Assembly (NCBI GenBank): GCA_037042915.1
Contig: CM073200.1
Location: forward strand, 3,344,832-3,408,831
DNA from: Auricularia sp. M13
Taxonomy: Eukaryota; Basidiomycota; Agaricomycetes; Auriculariales; Auriculariaceae
Reading direction: 5' to 3'
DNA length: 64,000 nt
The notes under the pieces are model-generated. The model did not search any database, was not told where the DNA came from, and was given only the letters and a program-made list of their open reading frames with translations. Positions 10,600-23,600 of the stretch are shown one piece after another. The position numbers and the translations under genes were made by a program. How positions within the stretch are numbered: the first letter of the stretch is position 1; each line of letters opens with the position of its first letter.

Positions 10600-13500
10600 G
10601 CAGACTCAGTGTCAGGTGCAGGTGTGCTGGGCTTGTCACGAGTGCTGCTTGCAGTTGCTGCAGCCTTGGCCGCGGCGTCTGCCTCTGAGCGAGGGTTAGT
10701 CCCCAGAGGGACGGCATTGCTGCCAGACACATTGGCCTTGGGACCAAGTGCAACTCTGCTCTTGGTGCGGCGTTGCCCTTGGGTGCATCATGTCTGGGCT
10801 TGCGCAGCGCCATGCGACGCCGCTGCCAGATCTTGCACTGGGAGTCGCGCACAACATGTGCCCCACCACAGTGAGGGCACTTGAGCTGAGTGTGCTCGCA
10901 GTGAGTTCCAGGTGCATGAGCAGAGCTGTAGAACTCGCACTCCATCTGCTCGCAAGTGTGGTTGGCAGTGGTGTGGGTGCTGGCACTGCAGACTCCACAG
11001 CGCATGGGCTTGTCGCAAATGCGAGCAGTGTGGTCAAGGTTGCAACACCTGTCACAGGTGCGCAGACGAGGCATGTCCTCAAAGTAGCGAACTGAGCAGA
11101 GGCGTCCAAAGACACTGACTGCATGCTCAACTGCAAAGCGAGCATCTGCCTCACTCAGGAATGCCAAAATGACAGAGCCTGAGCTCTTGCCAGCAAGGTC
11201 TGCTGCACTTCCCAGCCAGCGTGGCATGGTGGCCCAGTCAAACTTGTGAGTGTTGAACTCAACAATGTCTGAGAGGAGGTCTTGCCCAGTGGGCAGTCCC
11301 TCAATGTCATGAACTCCAGTCGAGACACCATTGACTAGCACTTGGTGCCAAGGCTCATCGCGAGACGCCTTGATGAATGAGCCAGAGTCTGGCACGATGG
11401 CAGACGCAACTGCATCTCCATGTTCAACCAGATCTGCTGAAGTCAGTCCATCTGCCGCAACAACCACAATGTTGCCAGAGGCGGTGGTGTCCACACTTGT
11501 GACACGAAGTGGGAGCTTGGCAGGCGACTTGCTCTTGTGAGGAGCAAGCGCAGTGTTCACTGCGGCGCGCAAGCGGCTCGCATTGTTGCGCACATGAGCA
11601 GTGAGCTCAGGGCTGGCACGGACGCTCAGGATGAGACGACCTGGGTGGTGGCGCGCACGACCATTGGTAGGAGGTGGCTTTGGCACCGCACTTGGACGGG
11701 CAGGCACCACAGTGCCTTTGGCAGCTGGATGAGCAGCACGCGACGCATACGAGGGGCCAGGCGCACTTGCCTTTGCAGGAGCAGCTGTGGGAGCAGCTGC
11801 TGCTGCAGGCTGCTGCTGTTGGGCACTTGAAGGCGCAGAGGCCTGTTGGGCAGTGAGGAAGGCAATGTTGCGCTTGACCTCGGCCATATCCGAGACAAGG
11901 GTGTCAAGGAGTGTGGGCTGTGGGCAGGACAAGTACCCAAAGTGTTGCTCTGCTTCGCCTGCAGCTGCCGAAGAGCACATGACTCTGGCAAGCTCAGTGA
12001 CACGCTCTGCTGTCCACAGGTCTGCCCAGCGCCAGTACTGGTCTTCCTGGTTCCAGACAGCCGCATTGACTGCAGTGGCACGTGCAATGAGGTGCTGCAG
12101 GTCAGACCTGATGTCATTGACTGCCTCCTCAAGTGGTGTGCCGTCTGGCAGACAGCCCAAGTTGGCTGGCACATTCTGTGCCCTCCAGTCCTGAACTGAG
12201 TGCACAGGCTGCATGTCCTCGTCACCACAGACTGACATAGTCTCCCCTTGGGGGATTGAGGTGCTAGGGCGAGCATAGGGCAACTTTGTTGCGGCAGAAG
12301 ACAACTTGGTTGCCTGTGGTTCACCTGGGGCAGAACTGCCCCAGTTATGCGCCGATTGAGGCTCTCCAGGAGCTGAGTCGACAGCCCAGTCATTTCTGAC
12401 CGAGGGGGCGCGATCTGAGCCGCTGCCATGTGCAGCAACTCGAGGAGCGCGTCCAGAAGCGGTGGGAACGAGGCCCTGCATTCTGGATGCTCCCTCAGCC
12501 TGTTCTGGTCAGGCCGAACTCGTTTCGACGGTTTTGGGCGCAGCAGGTGAGCTAGTGGCTCGATATGCGGCGCCCTGCTCGAGGACGAGCCCATCCACCT
12601 TTCCTGACGCCCCCAGCCGGTCATCGATACCAATGCCCGTTGAACGAGCTGGAATTGCGCCCAGGGCGTCCTTGGACACCCCAGAGCGCACAGCAGATGT
12701 TGTGAGTGCGGCAGGCTCGTCCCCAGTGTGCAGTGCACTAAGGGGGCGAGGAGCAGACACTGTGGGCCGCATTGAAGCGGTAGGAGCGTGTTCTGAGCGA
12801 TTTGGAGTCAGTGCAGCCAGCTGCTGCACACCAGAGTGTGCAGCTCGAGTTGGGGAGGCTGGAGGGGACTGCTGGGCTCCTCCTGCGCGTTCCGGCGCTT
12901 CCTGGAGGCGGTACCGGTCCGCTCCGGCCGGAGCCGATGGGGCCACGTCACCCTCGCGCAAAGACGAGCCTGGGACGCGCACAGAGTGCGCTCTGGTGCC
13001 AGGAATGGTGTGGAATGCAGGAGGGGATGTAGGAGATGTGTGTGCGCGAAAATCGAGTCCAGAAACGAAGGGGTCGTCCCCAGGGGCTGCAAAGCGAGCC
13101 TTCTGGTTCGTCTCGACCCCAGGATGCGAAGAACGAAAGGAGGAGCGTCTATAACGCTTGGAAACTGGCTGGGGCGCACCTGAGTGTCTAGGAGGGCTGT
13201 CAGACCGCTTCCTACTCCCCGCCACGGAAAATAACCGCCGTTCGGAGACAGCCGCCCACTTGCGACATACCTTTCTTTCTACAATCTGCATAGAAAAACA
13301 AAGTGTAATAGTAAGGGTTGTAGGGCACGTCCTTGGGTACATAATCCTCCTCTGAGATCTTGAAACGGGTGCTATACAACTCGACTATGATGTCATCTTT
13401 GAGGGGGACCGATATTAATACTATCTCCACAACCAGGGAGCATCAAGCTTCCCCCTGATATAAAACCCAGGTTCATTTTGTATGGATGTTGCATTGCAGA

Positions 13501-14024
13501 AGCAGCGAAGGTGTACGCGCAATATTCGCTTTTATATGAGCTCAAACTTGTCCTCCGGTTCACCAGCCGACTTGCCCTCCGGAATTACTGGATGGGGGAA
13601 AACGCAAACTGAGTTTACTATTGAATAGTATCAAGCCTAAGCATCATGCACAAATAAAAGTTTCAGGTCGAGTGTATCAAAATTGTGGCAGAAATCGAGA
13701 ATTTCCCAACGGCGGTTATTTTCCGTGGCGGGGAGTAGTGAGCTGCCTGCTCTGCAGCTCGTTCCTGGTGCTCCTGGTGCTCCTGGGGGTCAACCGGCGT
13801 ACACCCGACCGCACAAAGCTGCCAAGTCGCTGCAGAGTCGTGGGGGAGTGCGCAGGGTCGTTATCTAGCTCCATGGAAGCGAGGGAAGCGGAGGGGGAGT
13901 GGTGGTGCGCTCTAGGAGTCCCAGTTTTGTCTGGAACTCGCACCTGCGATTTCTCGCGATCCACCGGCCCAGGAGGGTCGCGCCCGGGCTCGATAGACTC
14001 CTGGTGGGTCCAGGAAGATGCCAT
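10596..14024 (-). pseudogene. H1 ORF1, gag-like protein, interrupted by MITE
   Basis: This is the most complete 5' part of family A ORF1. The start is taken as the ATG at 14024 (MASSWTHQES), because the same MASS start is present in E0 while the upstream ATG at 14114 is not conserved. The frame runs through a Ser/Pro/Arg-rich N-terminus, is cut by the MITE (13215-13735), and continues to a nonsense codon at 12509-12511 (TGA where A-3 has TCA, Ser). It then reopens to the zinc knuckles and loses frame at about 10778 by a deletion of roughly 14 bases. Without the lesions the protein would be near 970 residues. Its expected role is RNA binding in the LINE RNP. Confidence 0.85.
13215..13735. mobile_element. 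Stowaway/mariner-type MITE, 521 bp
   Basis: The ends are a perfect 28 bp terminal inverted repeat (13215-13242 and 13708-13735) beginning CTCCCCGCC. The element is flanked by TA on both sides (13213-13214, 13736-13737), and the uninterrupted site (CCTAGTGAG) exists in E0 at 32855-32863. TA duplication plus a CTCCC-type terminus is the pattern of Tc1/mariner-derived Stowaway-like MITEs. There is no transposase. A 72-codon ORF reads on the minus strand from 13430 to 13212 (Lys/Tyr/Asp-rich, not recognised), which may be a captured fragment or chance. Confidence 0.88.
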
Positions 14025-14126
14025 GATCGTTAGATCGAAGAGGCGGATGAAGGGGCGCGCTGGAAAAGCGAGAATTGCTCCACTGACTCGGACTTGGTGG
14101 AAGTCGGAGTTCAAGAAGCTTCCTGC

Positions 14127-15034
14127 CTCCCCATATGCATGGCACCATATACTATTACTTGTACTGGGTCGTCACCTGCAGGGCCAGCGGTTCTCTCTGT
14201 GGCTTCTGCATGCATGGTGTTGCTGGCTGATGCACCCTGTAGCCTGATGGTGTTGACGAAGGCTCTGTAGTATTCGCCCGCATTGTGTCCTTGGTTCAGC
14301 GTCGAGTTGAACACTATCATTTCTCCCTCTGCTATAGCCTCATCTCTCTCCTCTATTACTGCATCCCACAGGGTCGGTTTTACTTCCCCACAAGCAGTGG
14401 CTGTGTTCCATTTACTTGCTACGGATGCTAGTATGTCGGCAGCTAGGGATTGGCATCTGTATGGTTTTTTGCAGCCTTCTGCGCGGTCTGCACTACAGTC
14501 GTCGCATAGGCAATCGGTTGTGTCCTCATGGTCTTCGTGGTCTGGTTCTGCCAGTTCCTCTAGATCTTCAATTGTCCTGACTTCGTGGTGTCGTCGTAGA
14601 CATCTGATTTCTGGTTTGTTTTGCCGTAGCATATTGGCGTCAGTGAGCCGGGGTGTCCCCATATTGGCATGAGTTCGCACACGCACGGCGCAATTTCAGG
14701 TGCGTCCAGGGCGAGGTGATGTTTTCTCGAGACACGGACCATTTGGTGCATGAAGAAGGGGAGCTTTTTCATGTTTGGTCTCCATGCTTGGTAGAAGGGG
14801 TTAATGCGTGCGTCTAGTGGTATCAGACGTTTGTCCTTGATAATCATTGATGCTTTGAATACATGGTCCGCAATGTAGGCCCATACTGGTCTTTCCCCAG
14901 GTACTGCGAGGTAGGCACCGACCCAAGTTAGGTATTGTGCTTCATTTCTGTCTATTATGCAGAAGAGATTGATTCCTCCTTGCAGCTTCGGCATGCGTAG
15001 CGTGTCCATATTTATGGCGTGACGTCGCGGGCCT
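14127..15034 (-). pseudogene. LINE family C, ORF2 C-terminal fragment
   Basis: Two overlapping minus-strand frames (14560 to about 15020, and 14111-14686) together read as one protein fragment. It has a GGINLFCIIDRNEAQYLTW block, a RPVWAYIADH block and a CLCDDC...C cluster followed by KPYRC. This resembles the region after the RT domain in a LINE group I associate with Agaricomycetes, but it is clearly not family A or B. At least one frameshift lies near 14640-14680. It appears to be the older sequence into which H1 (left) and the T fragment (right) came to rest. Assignment rests on motif memory only. Confidence 0.5.
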
Positions 15035-15151
15035 TGCCTGCCCCATGTTGACCCATTGGAATGTACTTTGTACAGACCACAGCGTCTTGGCTCTGTATTT
15101 GTAGCCTGCTTACGCTGTCTAGACAAGAATTTCTCTCTCTCTCTCTCTCCC
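15035..15151 (+). mobile_element. LINE family A 3' tail fragment (T)
   Basis: About 115 bases of the family A 3' end including the terminal stem-loop block and (CT)n tail are joined directly to family C sequence on the left and to an ORF1 segment on the right. No target duplication is visible across it, so a deletion has probably removed one flank. Confidence 0.8.
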
Positions 15152-16455
15152 CCTCATTGCATGTGCCACTGCAGTCAATGCGGCTGTCTGGAACCAGGAA
15201 GACCAGTACTGGCGCTGGGCAGACCTGTGGACAGCAGAGCGTGTCACTGAGCTTGCCAGAGTCATGTGCTCTTCGGCAGCTGCAGGAGAAGCAGAGCAAC
15301 ACTTTGGGTACTTGTCCTGCCCACAGCCCACACTCCTTGACACCCTTGTCTCGGATATGGCCGAGGTCAAGCGCAACATTGCCTTCCTCACTGCCCAACA
15401 GGCCTCTGCGCCTTCAAGTGCCCAACAGCAGCAGCCTGCAGCAGCAGCAGATCCTACAGCCGCTCCTGCAAAGGCAAGCGCACCTGGCTGCTCCTATGCG
15501 TCTCGTGCTGCTCAGCCAGCTGCCAAAGGCACTGTGGTGCCTGCCCGTCCCAGTGCGGTGCCAAAGCCACCTCCTACCAATGGTCGTGCGCGCCACCACC
15601 CAGGTCGTCTCATCCTGAGCGTCCGTGCCACCCCTGAGCTCACTGCTCATGTGCACAACAATGCGAGCCGCTTGCGCGCCGCAGTGAACACTGCGCCTGC
15701 TCCTCACAAGAGCAAGTCGCCTGCCAAGCTCCCACTTCGTGTCACAAGTGTGGACACCACCGCCTCTGGCAACATTGTGGTTGTTGCGGCAGATGGACTG
15801 ACTTCAGCAGATCTGGTTGAACATGGAGATGCAGTTGCGTCTGCCATCGTGCCAGACTCTGGCTCATTCATCAAGGCGTCTCGCGATGAGCCTTGGCACC
15901 AAGTGCTAGTCAATGGTGTCTCGACTCGAGTTCATGACATTGAGGGACTGCCTACTGGGCAAGACCTCCTCTCAGACATTGTTGAGTTCAACACTCACAA
16001 GTTTGACTGGGCCACCATGCCACGCTGGCTGGGAAGTGCAGCAGACCTTGCTGGCAAGAGCTCAGGCTCTGTCATTTTGGCCTTCCTGAGTGAGGCAGAT
16101 GCTCGCTATGCAGTTGAGCATGCAGTCAGTGTCTTTGGACGCCTCTGCTCAGTTCGCTACTTTGAGGACATGCCTCGTCTGCGCACCTGTGACAGGTGTT
16201 GCAACCTTGACCACACTGCTCGCATTTGCGACAAGCCCATGCGCTGTGGAGTCTGCAGTGCCAGCACCCACACCACTGCCAACCACACTTGCGAGCAGAT
16301 GGAGTGCGAGTTCTACAGCTCTGCTCATGCACCTGGAACTCACTGCGAGCACACTCAGCTCAAGTGCCCTCACTGTGGTGGGGCACATGCTGTGCGCGAC
16401 TCCCAGTGCAAGATCTGGCAGCGGCGTCGCATGGCGCTGCGCAAGCCCAGACATG
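15152..16455 (+). pseudogene. Isolated ORF1 segment of family A
   Basis: This plus-strand segment encodes family A ORF1 from the LIARATAVNAAVW region to the third zinc knuckle and RKPRH. It has an open frame throughout (ORF from 15264; 405 codons, the last few read into the E0 tail). It has no start and no end of its own: a family A tail abuts its left edge, and the reversed tail of E0 abuts its right edge. Its two edges match, within about 15 bases, the two edges of the ORF1 gap in E0 (24274 and 31580). All three zinc knuckles are intact. Confidence 0.8.
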
Positions 16456-16972
16456 AGAGAGAGAGAGAGAGATATTCTTGAATTTTAGACAGCGTAAGCA
16501 GGCTACAAATACAGAGCCAAGACGCTGTGGTCTGTACAGAGTACATTCCAATGGGTCAACATGGGGCAGGCAAGGGGGGGGTCGTAACAGGGGTGTAGAG
16601 GGATCTAGTGCAAACTGGTGTGGATTCTGGGTGTAACAAAGTTGTGAGCGCAGTTCCATAGGGGTATAGGGGCATAGGGGCATAGAATAAATAAAAATAT
16701 ACAAACATACCATAGCTTCATGCGCCTCATCAGCACATGAAGTGACCAGCTCGCTAATAAGCAAGCAGATGTTAGCAAGTAGGCAGCTGCATGTGGCCCT
16801 TTAGGGCCACTATGAGTGTATCTCTTGAGACACACAAGAAAAGTATCTTAGAGACTGATAGAGGGTAGAGGGCAGAGTCTGGATGGGTGGGGATGTAGCC
16901 TACAGACAAAAGCGCACCGCAACATGGTCAAAGCCATGTGGAGCCACGGCGCAGCTCATGGTCCTCCCAACC

Positions 16973-19900
16973 CTAAGGGTCCTGCGGCGGTGGCTCACCA
17001 GTTTTGGTGAACGCACCCGACGAGTGAATGAATTTGGCCAAGGCAGAGATGCCCTTGCGCGTACTGAGTAGCGCATGCGTCCCAAGCAAGTCAGGCTTGA
17101 AGGAGGCAAAGTGGTGATAGTGCTCGTCATGGCGCTCGCAATCTCTAAGGATGTGATCGCGTGTCTGCAAGTGGTGTCCACAAGGGCAAGTCACATCTTC
17201 AGTGGGAACATGGCGCTGATAGTACTCGCCCATGAACGCATGTCCAAGGCGGCACTGCATGACCAGTCCATAAAGACGGCGAGGCAGCTCACCAAAGTGA
17301 GGTGGAGGGCGCCTCTTGGGTGGCCCATAGGCTGCCCTGGCATACAAACCCCGAGGAGGTGACTCTGCCCACTCCTCTATCCAAGTCTCCATGACACGCT
17401 CCTTGGCACGTCTTTTGAGGTGGGACACAGTGACCCATGAGGGACCTTTCATGCGAGCTGCCTCCTTGGCTAACTCATCTGCACGCTCATTGCCCCTTAT
17501 GCCAATATGGCTGGGGACCCAAGAGATGGTCACCTCATGAGAAGCATCAGCAGCAAGGAAGTCACGAGCATGCTCGCAGAAAGAAATGGAAAACTGCTGG
17601 GCAGAAGCAGGACGCTCCTTGACAATGGCCTCAACAGCTGAAGAGTTGTCAGCAAAGAAGTGAAGGTGGGAGGCCGAGCCCATGGGCAAGTCCATGTAAT
17701 GGGCAACATGGTCCATGGCAGCAGAGAGGGCATGCATCTCAGCATCATAGACCTCAGCCTGGGACCCCATAGGGATGCGACCGCAAGACTGCTCCTGACC
17801 CTCCAGGTAGGTCACAAAAGCTGCACCAGTCCTGCGACCAGTTGGAGTGTCTAAAAGGGAACCATCAGTGTAGATCAGGAGGTTTGCAGAGCTGAGTTCC
17901 AGCATCTGCACAAGTCTGACATGGGACTCTGCAGCATCATCAGCTTTGCTCACACCCTTTGGCACAGGCCTGAGGTGGATGCGACCTGGAAATGCTGCAA
18001 GCAGAGAAATGGCCCATGGGGCAATGTGGAAGGGCTCAATGCGTTCATTGCCAGGTGAGGTGAGCTTGGCAAGGTAGCGAAGAGAGGAGCGAGTTTGACC
18101 ACGCTTGTGAACCACTGGTGGCTTCTCCATTGGAGACTGGTGCCAGGCAGGGTGCAGGCGCTGCAGGACGGGACTGCAAGGCCCCAACTTGTGTAGGCGA
18201 GCAGCAGCAAGGTCATCGGCCTTGTCCAATACCAAATGTATAGGTGGAATAGCTGCCTCCAACTCCAGAGCATAAATGGGCGAAGTCTTGAAGACAGCAC
18301 AGATCATGCGCAGACACAAGTTCTGCACACGCATGAGCTTCTCAGCTTGCCATGCCCTTTGCATCCACCATACTGGTGAAGCATAGAGGAGAATGGGGAG
18401 AATGCAGGAGATGTACAGCCTGCGCATGTGTCCCTGGTGGAGACCACGCACAGTGTTGGCCAGCATGCGCAATCCCATGGCTGCCTTGCGCGCCTTGGCG
18501 CAGGCCTTGTCCACATGGGCGCGATAGGTCAACTTGGGGTCAAAGAAGATACCCAGCCAGCGTACAACTGGGAGAGGGCGCAGGCGAGCAACCTGGCCCT
18601 GAGCATCAGTGTAGGCCATGGCCAAGTCATCATTGGCAGCCATGTCAGCAAAGGAGCCATCCTTGCGACGCCAGGTGTGGTGCATAAGCTCACACTTGTC
18701 CAGGTCAGGCTGAAGACCTGCCAGGTCGAACCACTCCCGAATAATGCAGAAGCAGAAGCGCAGCTCAGCAGTGTTCAGCTCTAGGCTGTCAGAGTGCACT
18801 GTGCATCTCCCATCATCCACATAGAGGAAGAGGGTGGGTGCAACAAATGTGGGATTGAGCTGGCGCATCTCTGCCTCCCGGGCAGCTCGCCTCTGCTGCA
18901 TGAACTCAATGAGCCCAGTAGAGTAGAAGGCAGAGAGGATGCCAGAGACTGGAGAGCCCTGAGGCACTCCATTCTCAACTGGCTTACAGCTGCTGACTCT
19001 ACCATCCAGGCAGATGGATGCCTCTCTGTCCTGCAAGAAGGATGCAACCCACTGCACAATGGGCAGAGGCACACGCTTCTCTCGCAGGACCAGAAGCAGA
19101 CGCTGGTGGTTGACAAAGTCAAAGTAGCCCTTGATGTCAAAGGTCAGGGAACTAGTCACCAAACCCTTGTCACGAGCAGTCTGCACATCATGAGTGTAGC
19201 ACAGAGCAGCATCCACAGTGGAGGATGCAGGCATGGCCCCAAACTGGTTGGGGTGCACAAGTCCCATGGCAGATGCCATGTAGGTCAAGCGCTTTGCCTG
19301 AATGCACTCCAAGACTTTTCCCAAGCAGACAAGCAAGGTAATCAGTCTGTAAGACCTTGGATTAGACCAATCAGTCTTGCCTGCTTTCTTGAGCACATAT
19401 GCAATGGCTCGTCTCCAGCGACAAGGGTGGTAGCCCCAAAGAGCACAGCGCAATGAGAAGATAAATCTCCTCCTGTGCCACATCCCAAGCCCAGCGCAAC
19501 CCAGTGTAGGGAACTCCCTCATCACCAGGCGCTTTCTGGGGTTAGGCCCAAAGATGCCTTCTCTCACCTCCTCCAGAGTGACCTCCCTGTAGGGAATGTC
19601 TTCTGGGTGTGGTGTGGTCAGGTCTGGCTCGTCCAGGCCCTCTATGTGAGGAGGGCGCTGGTACAAGGTCTCGCGCAGTGCATCACACTTCTCAGCATGA
19701 GTGCGCGCAAAGGTACCATCTGGGCGACGAATGTCAGGAGAACGGTACCCCGACGTCCCTGGGACCACTTGCGCATGTCCCAGATGTCATCCACAGTGGC
19801 ATCCTCCACTACCTTGTTCCAGTAGTCACGCTTGGTGCGCTTTACCTGGCGACGATGGTAGTTACGCTCCCTGGCTGCAGTTGCAGTTAGGACTGCATTG

Positions 19901-20372
19901 GAGCGGCGCATGCGCCTTGCAAAGTCCTGTGCAGCTCTCTCTGCATCTCGCATCTTCTGCAAGCTCTGGGTGAGTGCAGGAGTCCACCAGGGCTGAGAGT
20001 GCTTAGAGGGTCTCCTCTTGGGCACCTTGGCCTGAGTGGCACCATTGAGAGCGTCATGGAGTGCTGCTGCAGTGCGCTCTAAGAGCTCAGTGTTGCGAGT
20101 GTGCTTGGGCACTTTGCAGCTCTGCAAACACTGCTGCATGGCCATCCAGGCGAGAGCGAAACTCTGCCTTGAACTCGGCCTCATCTGCACGCTTGAAGTT
20201 GTAGCTGGCTCCAGAACCAAGGTCCACATCCTCAGCACCCAGGTCAAAGACCCAGGAGACAGTGTGATGGTCAGAGAAGTCATGGACGTCATCTGACACC
20301 GCAAAGTCTTGCAGCAGACCAAGTGCAGCCATTTGGTCATTCTGCCACACCAAGTCCAGAACAGAGGACTGA
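16973..20372 (-). pseudogene. E0 ORF2, endonuclease end to C-terminus
   Basis: The minus strand carries SQSSVLDLVW (endonuclease), the full RT with FLYVDDG, RNase H and the C-terminal Cys/His cluster, ending at the same stop as A-1. Several small lesions break the frame: a 2-base loss near 20108 shared with A-3; a 1-base loss in a G run near 19752; and a 1-base loss near 19540 with a 2-base loss near 19450 that together shift about 34 codons. There is also an in-frame extra codon (ADDAAES). The longest open part has 931 codons (19768-16973). The endonuclease core is missing because of the deletion at the B-2 junction. Confidence 0.87.
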
Positions 20373-20629
20373 GAGAGAGATTCTTCATTTTTAGACAGCG
20401 TAAGCAGGCTACAAATACAGAGCCAAGACGCTGTGGAGTGCACAGAGTACACATCCAAATGGTGAACAGGGGGCGAGCAGGGGGGAGGTCTAAACAGGGT
20501 TGAAGAGGGATCAAGTGCACACAGGTGTGAATTCAGGGGGTCGACAAGAGGTTCACAGCAAGCATAGGGGAGGGGGGTATAGGGGCATAGAGACCATAAA
20601 ACGAAACACGCACTCAGGGCGAAAGCAAA

Positions 20630-23600
20630 TCAAGTCACATCCATGGCAGTGGCTACCTGGCCACCACCAGATGTCCTCCTAGTTCTCCTGGGACCACCAG
20701 AACGGCGAGTCCAGACACGGAAAGCTGAGTTGCACATCGCGTGGGACCCAGCACAGTGGGGGCAGCACAAGACAGTGTGTGCACAGTGTGCAAGACCATC
20801 GTGGACGTCGGCAAAAAAGTCGCACTCACTGCAGCCATGCTCAGAAGTCAAATGACTCTGGGAACACAGACCACAGCGAGGGGCCTGGGTGCAGGCACGA
20901 GTAGTGTGCTCCAGACTGCAGCAGTTGGAGCAGGGGCGAGGACGACCAGAGTCGTGGAAGCGACGAGCACGCATAGCGTGGCCAAAGAGGAAGACACCAT
21001 GGCGAAGGACGTACTGCAAGTCATCTTTACGAGTGAAGGAAAGTAGCACAGAGCCAGAGCCCTGCTGTATGATGCGAGTAGGGGGGCCCAACCACATGGG
21101 AGGGGCAGCCCAGGCAAACTGGTGGGCAGTAAACTCCTCCACCTCGGCCTGCAACTCTTGCGACGTCGGCAGGGGCTGGCCAAGGTCAGGAGGCACAACA
21201 TTGGAGACCACAGCCTTGAACCAAAGGCTGTCACGAGCAGCACCAGAAAAAGCGGCCTCCTGGGGCAGGAAGGCAGAGGCGATGAGAGCGCTGTGGGGCT
21301 CCAAGTCGGCAGCAGTGAGACCTGGCAGCGCAAAGACAACAACGTTGCCAGAGCGAGTCAGGCCAACATCACTCACCCCAAGCCTGGGATGAGGCGCAGC
21401 AGGAGGGGAGACGCCGGCGAGGGCAGTGTTGATGGCAGAGCGGGCGGCAGCAGCGTTCTTGACTGCAAGGCGAACAGCGGTACTGGGCTTGACCATGAGG
21501 ATCAGGCGGCGAGCGTCCTGGCGAGTACGAGCAGTAGCTGAGGCTGGCACGCGGGGCACAGCGGGTGGTTGTGGAGCTGACTTGGCAGCACGAGCAGCAT
21601 AGGAGTCCTTGGCAGGACGAGCAGGAGCAGCAGCAGCAGGCTGGGCAGCTGGGGCAGACGAGGTTGCAGCAGCAGACGCACACCCAAGGGTGCTCTGAAG
21701 GGAGCATACCATGGCAGAGAGCTTCTTAAGCTCCTCCTGCTGTGCAAGAAGCAGCTGGGAGGTGGAGGATTGCACCACAGAGCGGCAAAAGTCCTCAACT
21801 GCAGCTCCAGCAGCGCTAGGAAAGCGGTCCTTGCGATCATAGATCACCTTGACCATGTCCAGGCAGTAGGTCAGGAAGGAAATAATGTCCCTAGCCTTCC
21901 TGGAGGTCACAGGCTTGGCATCCAGTTCAGCAGCAAGTGTAGCAGGGTCCAGAGCATCAGAGTCATTCTGTGGCTCCATATCCTGGTCCTGGTCAGGAGC
22001 AACTGGCTGAGAGGGCAGAGCATCCCTAGGGCCACCCACAGCCGAAGTATCAGGCAGATTGAAGCTGAAGGTAGCCTGCCAGGCAGCAGGTGCAGGAGGA
22101 GAGGGTCCGGAAGTATCCGGAGCAGAGTTTGAAATCGATGAACGCGCGGCCTCCTGAGGCAGCACCTCACCAGGGCTCAACCAGGCACCCTGGGAGCTAG
22201 CCCTTTCGGGTGGGAGGTGCTGGGAGGTGGTGGAGGGAATAGGACTGCTTTTCCTGGACTTTTTAGGCCCAGAAATGCGCCCAGGAGGTGGTGCAGACCC
22301 AGCAGAACCTGCAAGTTGCCCAGGACTAGCCAGAGCACCTAGCCAAGTCAGCTCCACCGCCACCGGCTGTGCCCCGCGCGCCAGCCTCAGCTACTCCTCT
22401 TACTCGCCACGACGCTCGCCGCCTGATCCTCATGGTCAAGCCCAGTGCTGCTGTTCGCCTCGCTGTCAAGAACGCCGCCGCCGCCCGCTCTGCCATCAAC
22501 ACTGCCCTCGCTGGTGTCTCCCCTCCTGCTGCACCTCATCCCAGGCTTGGGGTGAGTGGTGTTGGCCTGACTCGCTCTGGCAACGTTGTTGTCTTTGCGC
22601 TGCCAGGTCTCACTGCTGCCGACTTGGAGCCCCACAGTGTGCTCATCGCCTCTGCCTTCCTGCCCCAGGAGGCCGCCTTTTCTGGTGCTGCTCGTGACAG
22701 CCTTTGGTTCAAGGCCGTTGTCTGTGATGTTGTGCCTCCTGACCTTGGCCAGCCCCTGCCGACGTCGCAGGAGTTGCAGGCCGAGGTGCAGGAGTTTACT
22801 GCCCACCAGTTTGCCTGGGCTGCCCCTCCCATGTGGTTGTGCCCCCCTACTCGCATCATACAGCAGGGCTCTGGCTCTGTGCTACTTTCCTTCACTCGTG
22901 AAGATGACTTGCAGTACGTCCTTCGCCATGGTGTCTTCCTCTTTGGCCACGCTATGCGTGTTCGTCGCTTCTACGACTCTGGTTGTCCTCGCCCCTGCTC
23001 CAACTGCTGCAGTTTGGAGCACACTGCTCGTGCCTGCACCCAGGCCCCTCGCTGTAGCCTGTGTTCTCAGAGTCACTTGACTTCTGAGCATGGCTGCAGT
23101 GAGTGCGACTTTTTTGCCGACGTCCACGATGGTCTTGCACACTGTGCACACACTGTCTTGTGCTGCCCCCACTGTGCTGGGTCCCACGCGATGTGCGACT
23201 CAGCTTGCCGCGTCTGGACTCGCCGTGCTGGTGGTCCCAGGAGAACTAGGAGGACATCTGGTGGTGGCCAGGTGGCCACTACCATGGATGTGACTTGATT
23301 TGCTTTCCCCCTGAGTGCGTGTTCTGTTTCATGGTCTCTATGCCCCTATACCCCCCTCCCTATGCTTGCTGTGAACCTTCTTGTCGACCCCCTGACTTCA
23401 CACCTGTGTGCACTTGATCCCTCTTCAACCCTGTTTAGACCTCCCCCCTGCTCGCCCGTGTTCACCATTTGGATGTGTCTTCTGTGCACTCCACAGCGTC
23501 TTGGCTCTGTATTTGTAGCCTGCTTACGCTGTCTAAAAATGAAGAATATCTCTCTCTCTCTAGCCAGAGCACCTACAGGCCGCTTAAGGGGGCCAAGGGA

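Larger units (their letters stand above)
1..14126 (-). mobile_element. LINE family A, element H1 (split, 3' end outside window)
   Basis: This is a Tad1-like non-LTR retrotransposon read on the minus strand, with its 5' end near 14126 and its 3' end beyond base 1. It holds ORF1 (14024 down to 10596) and ORF2 (from 10599). It is interrupted by A-1 (397-7056 including one target duplication), by B-1 (8391-8832) and by a MITE (13215-13737). The 5' end was placed where the H1/E0 similarity stops, just beyond an AAGCTTCTTG motif also found at the 5' end of E0 and of family B. Reading frames are broken several times, so H1 is dead. It is the oldest layer of this cluster, because everything else sits inside it. 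Confidence 0.85.
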
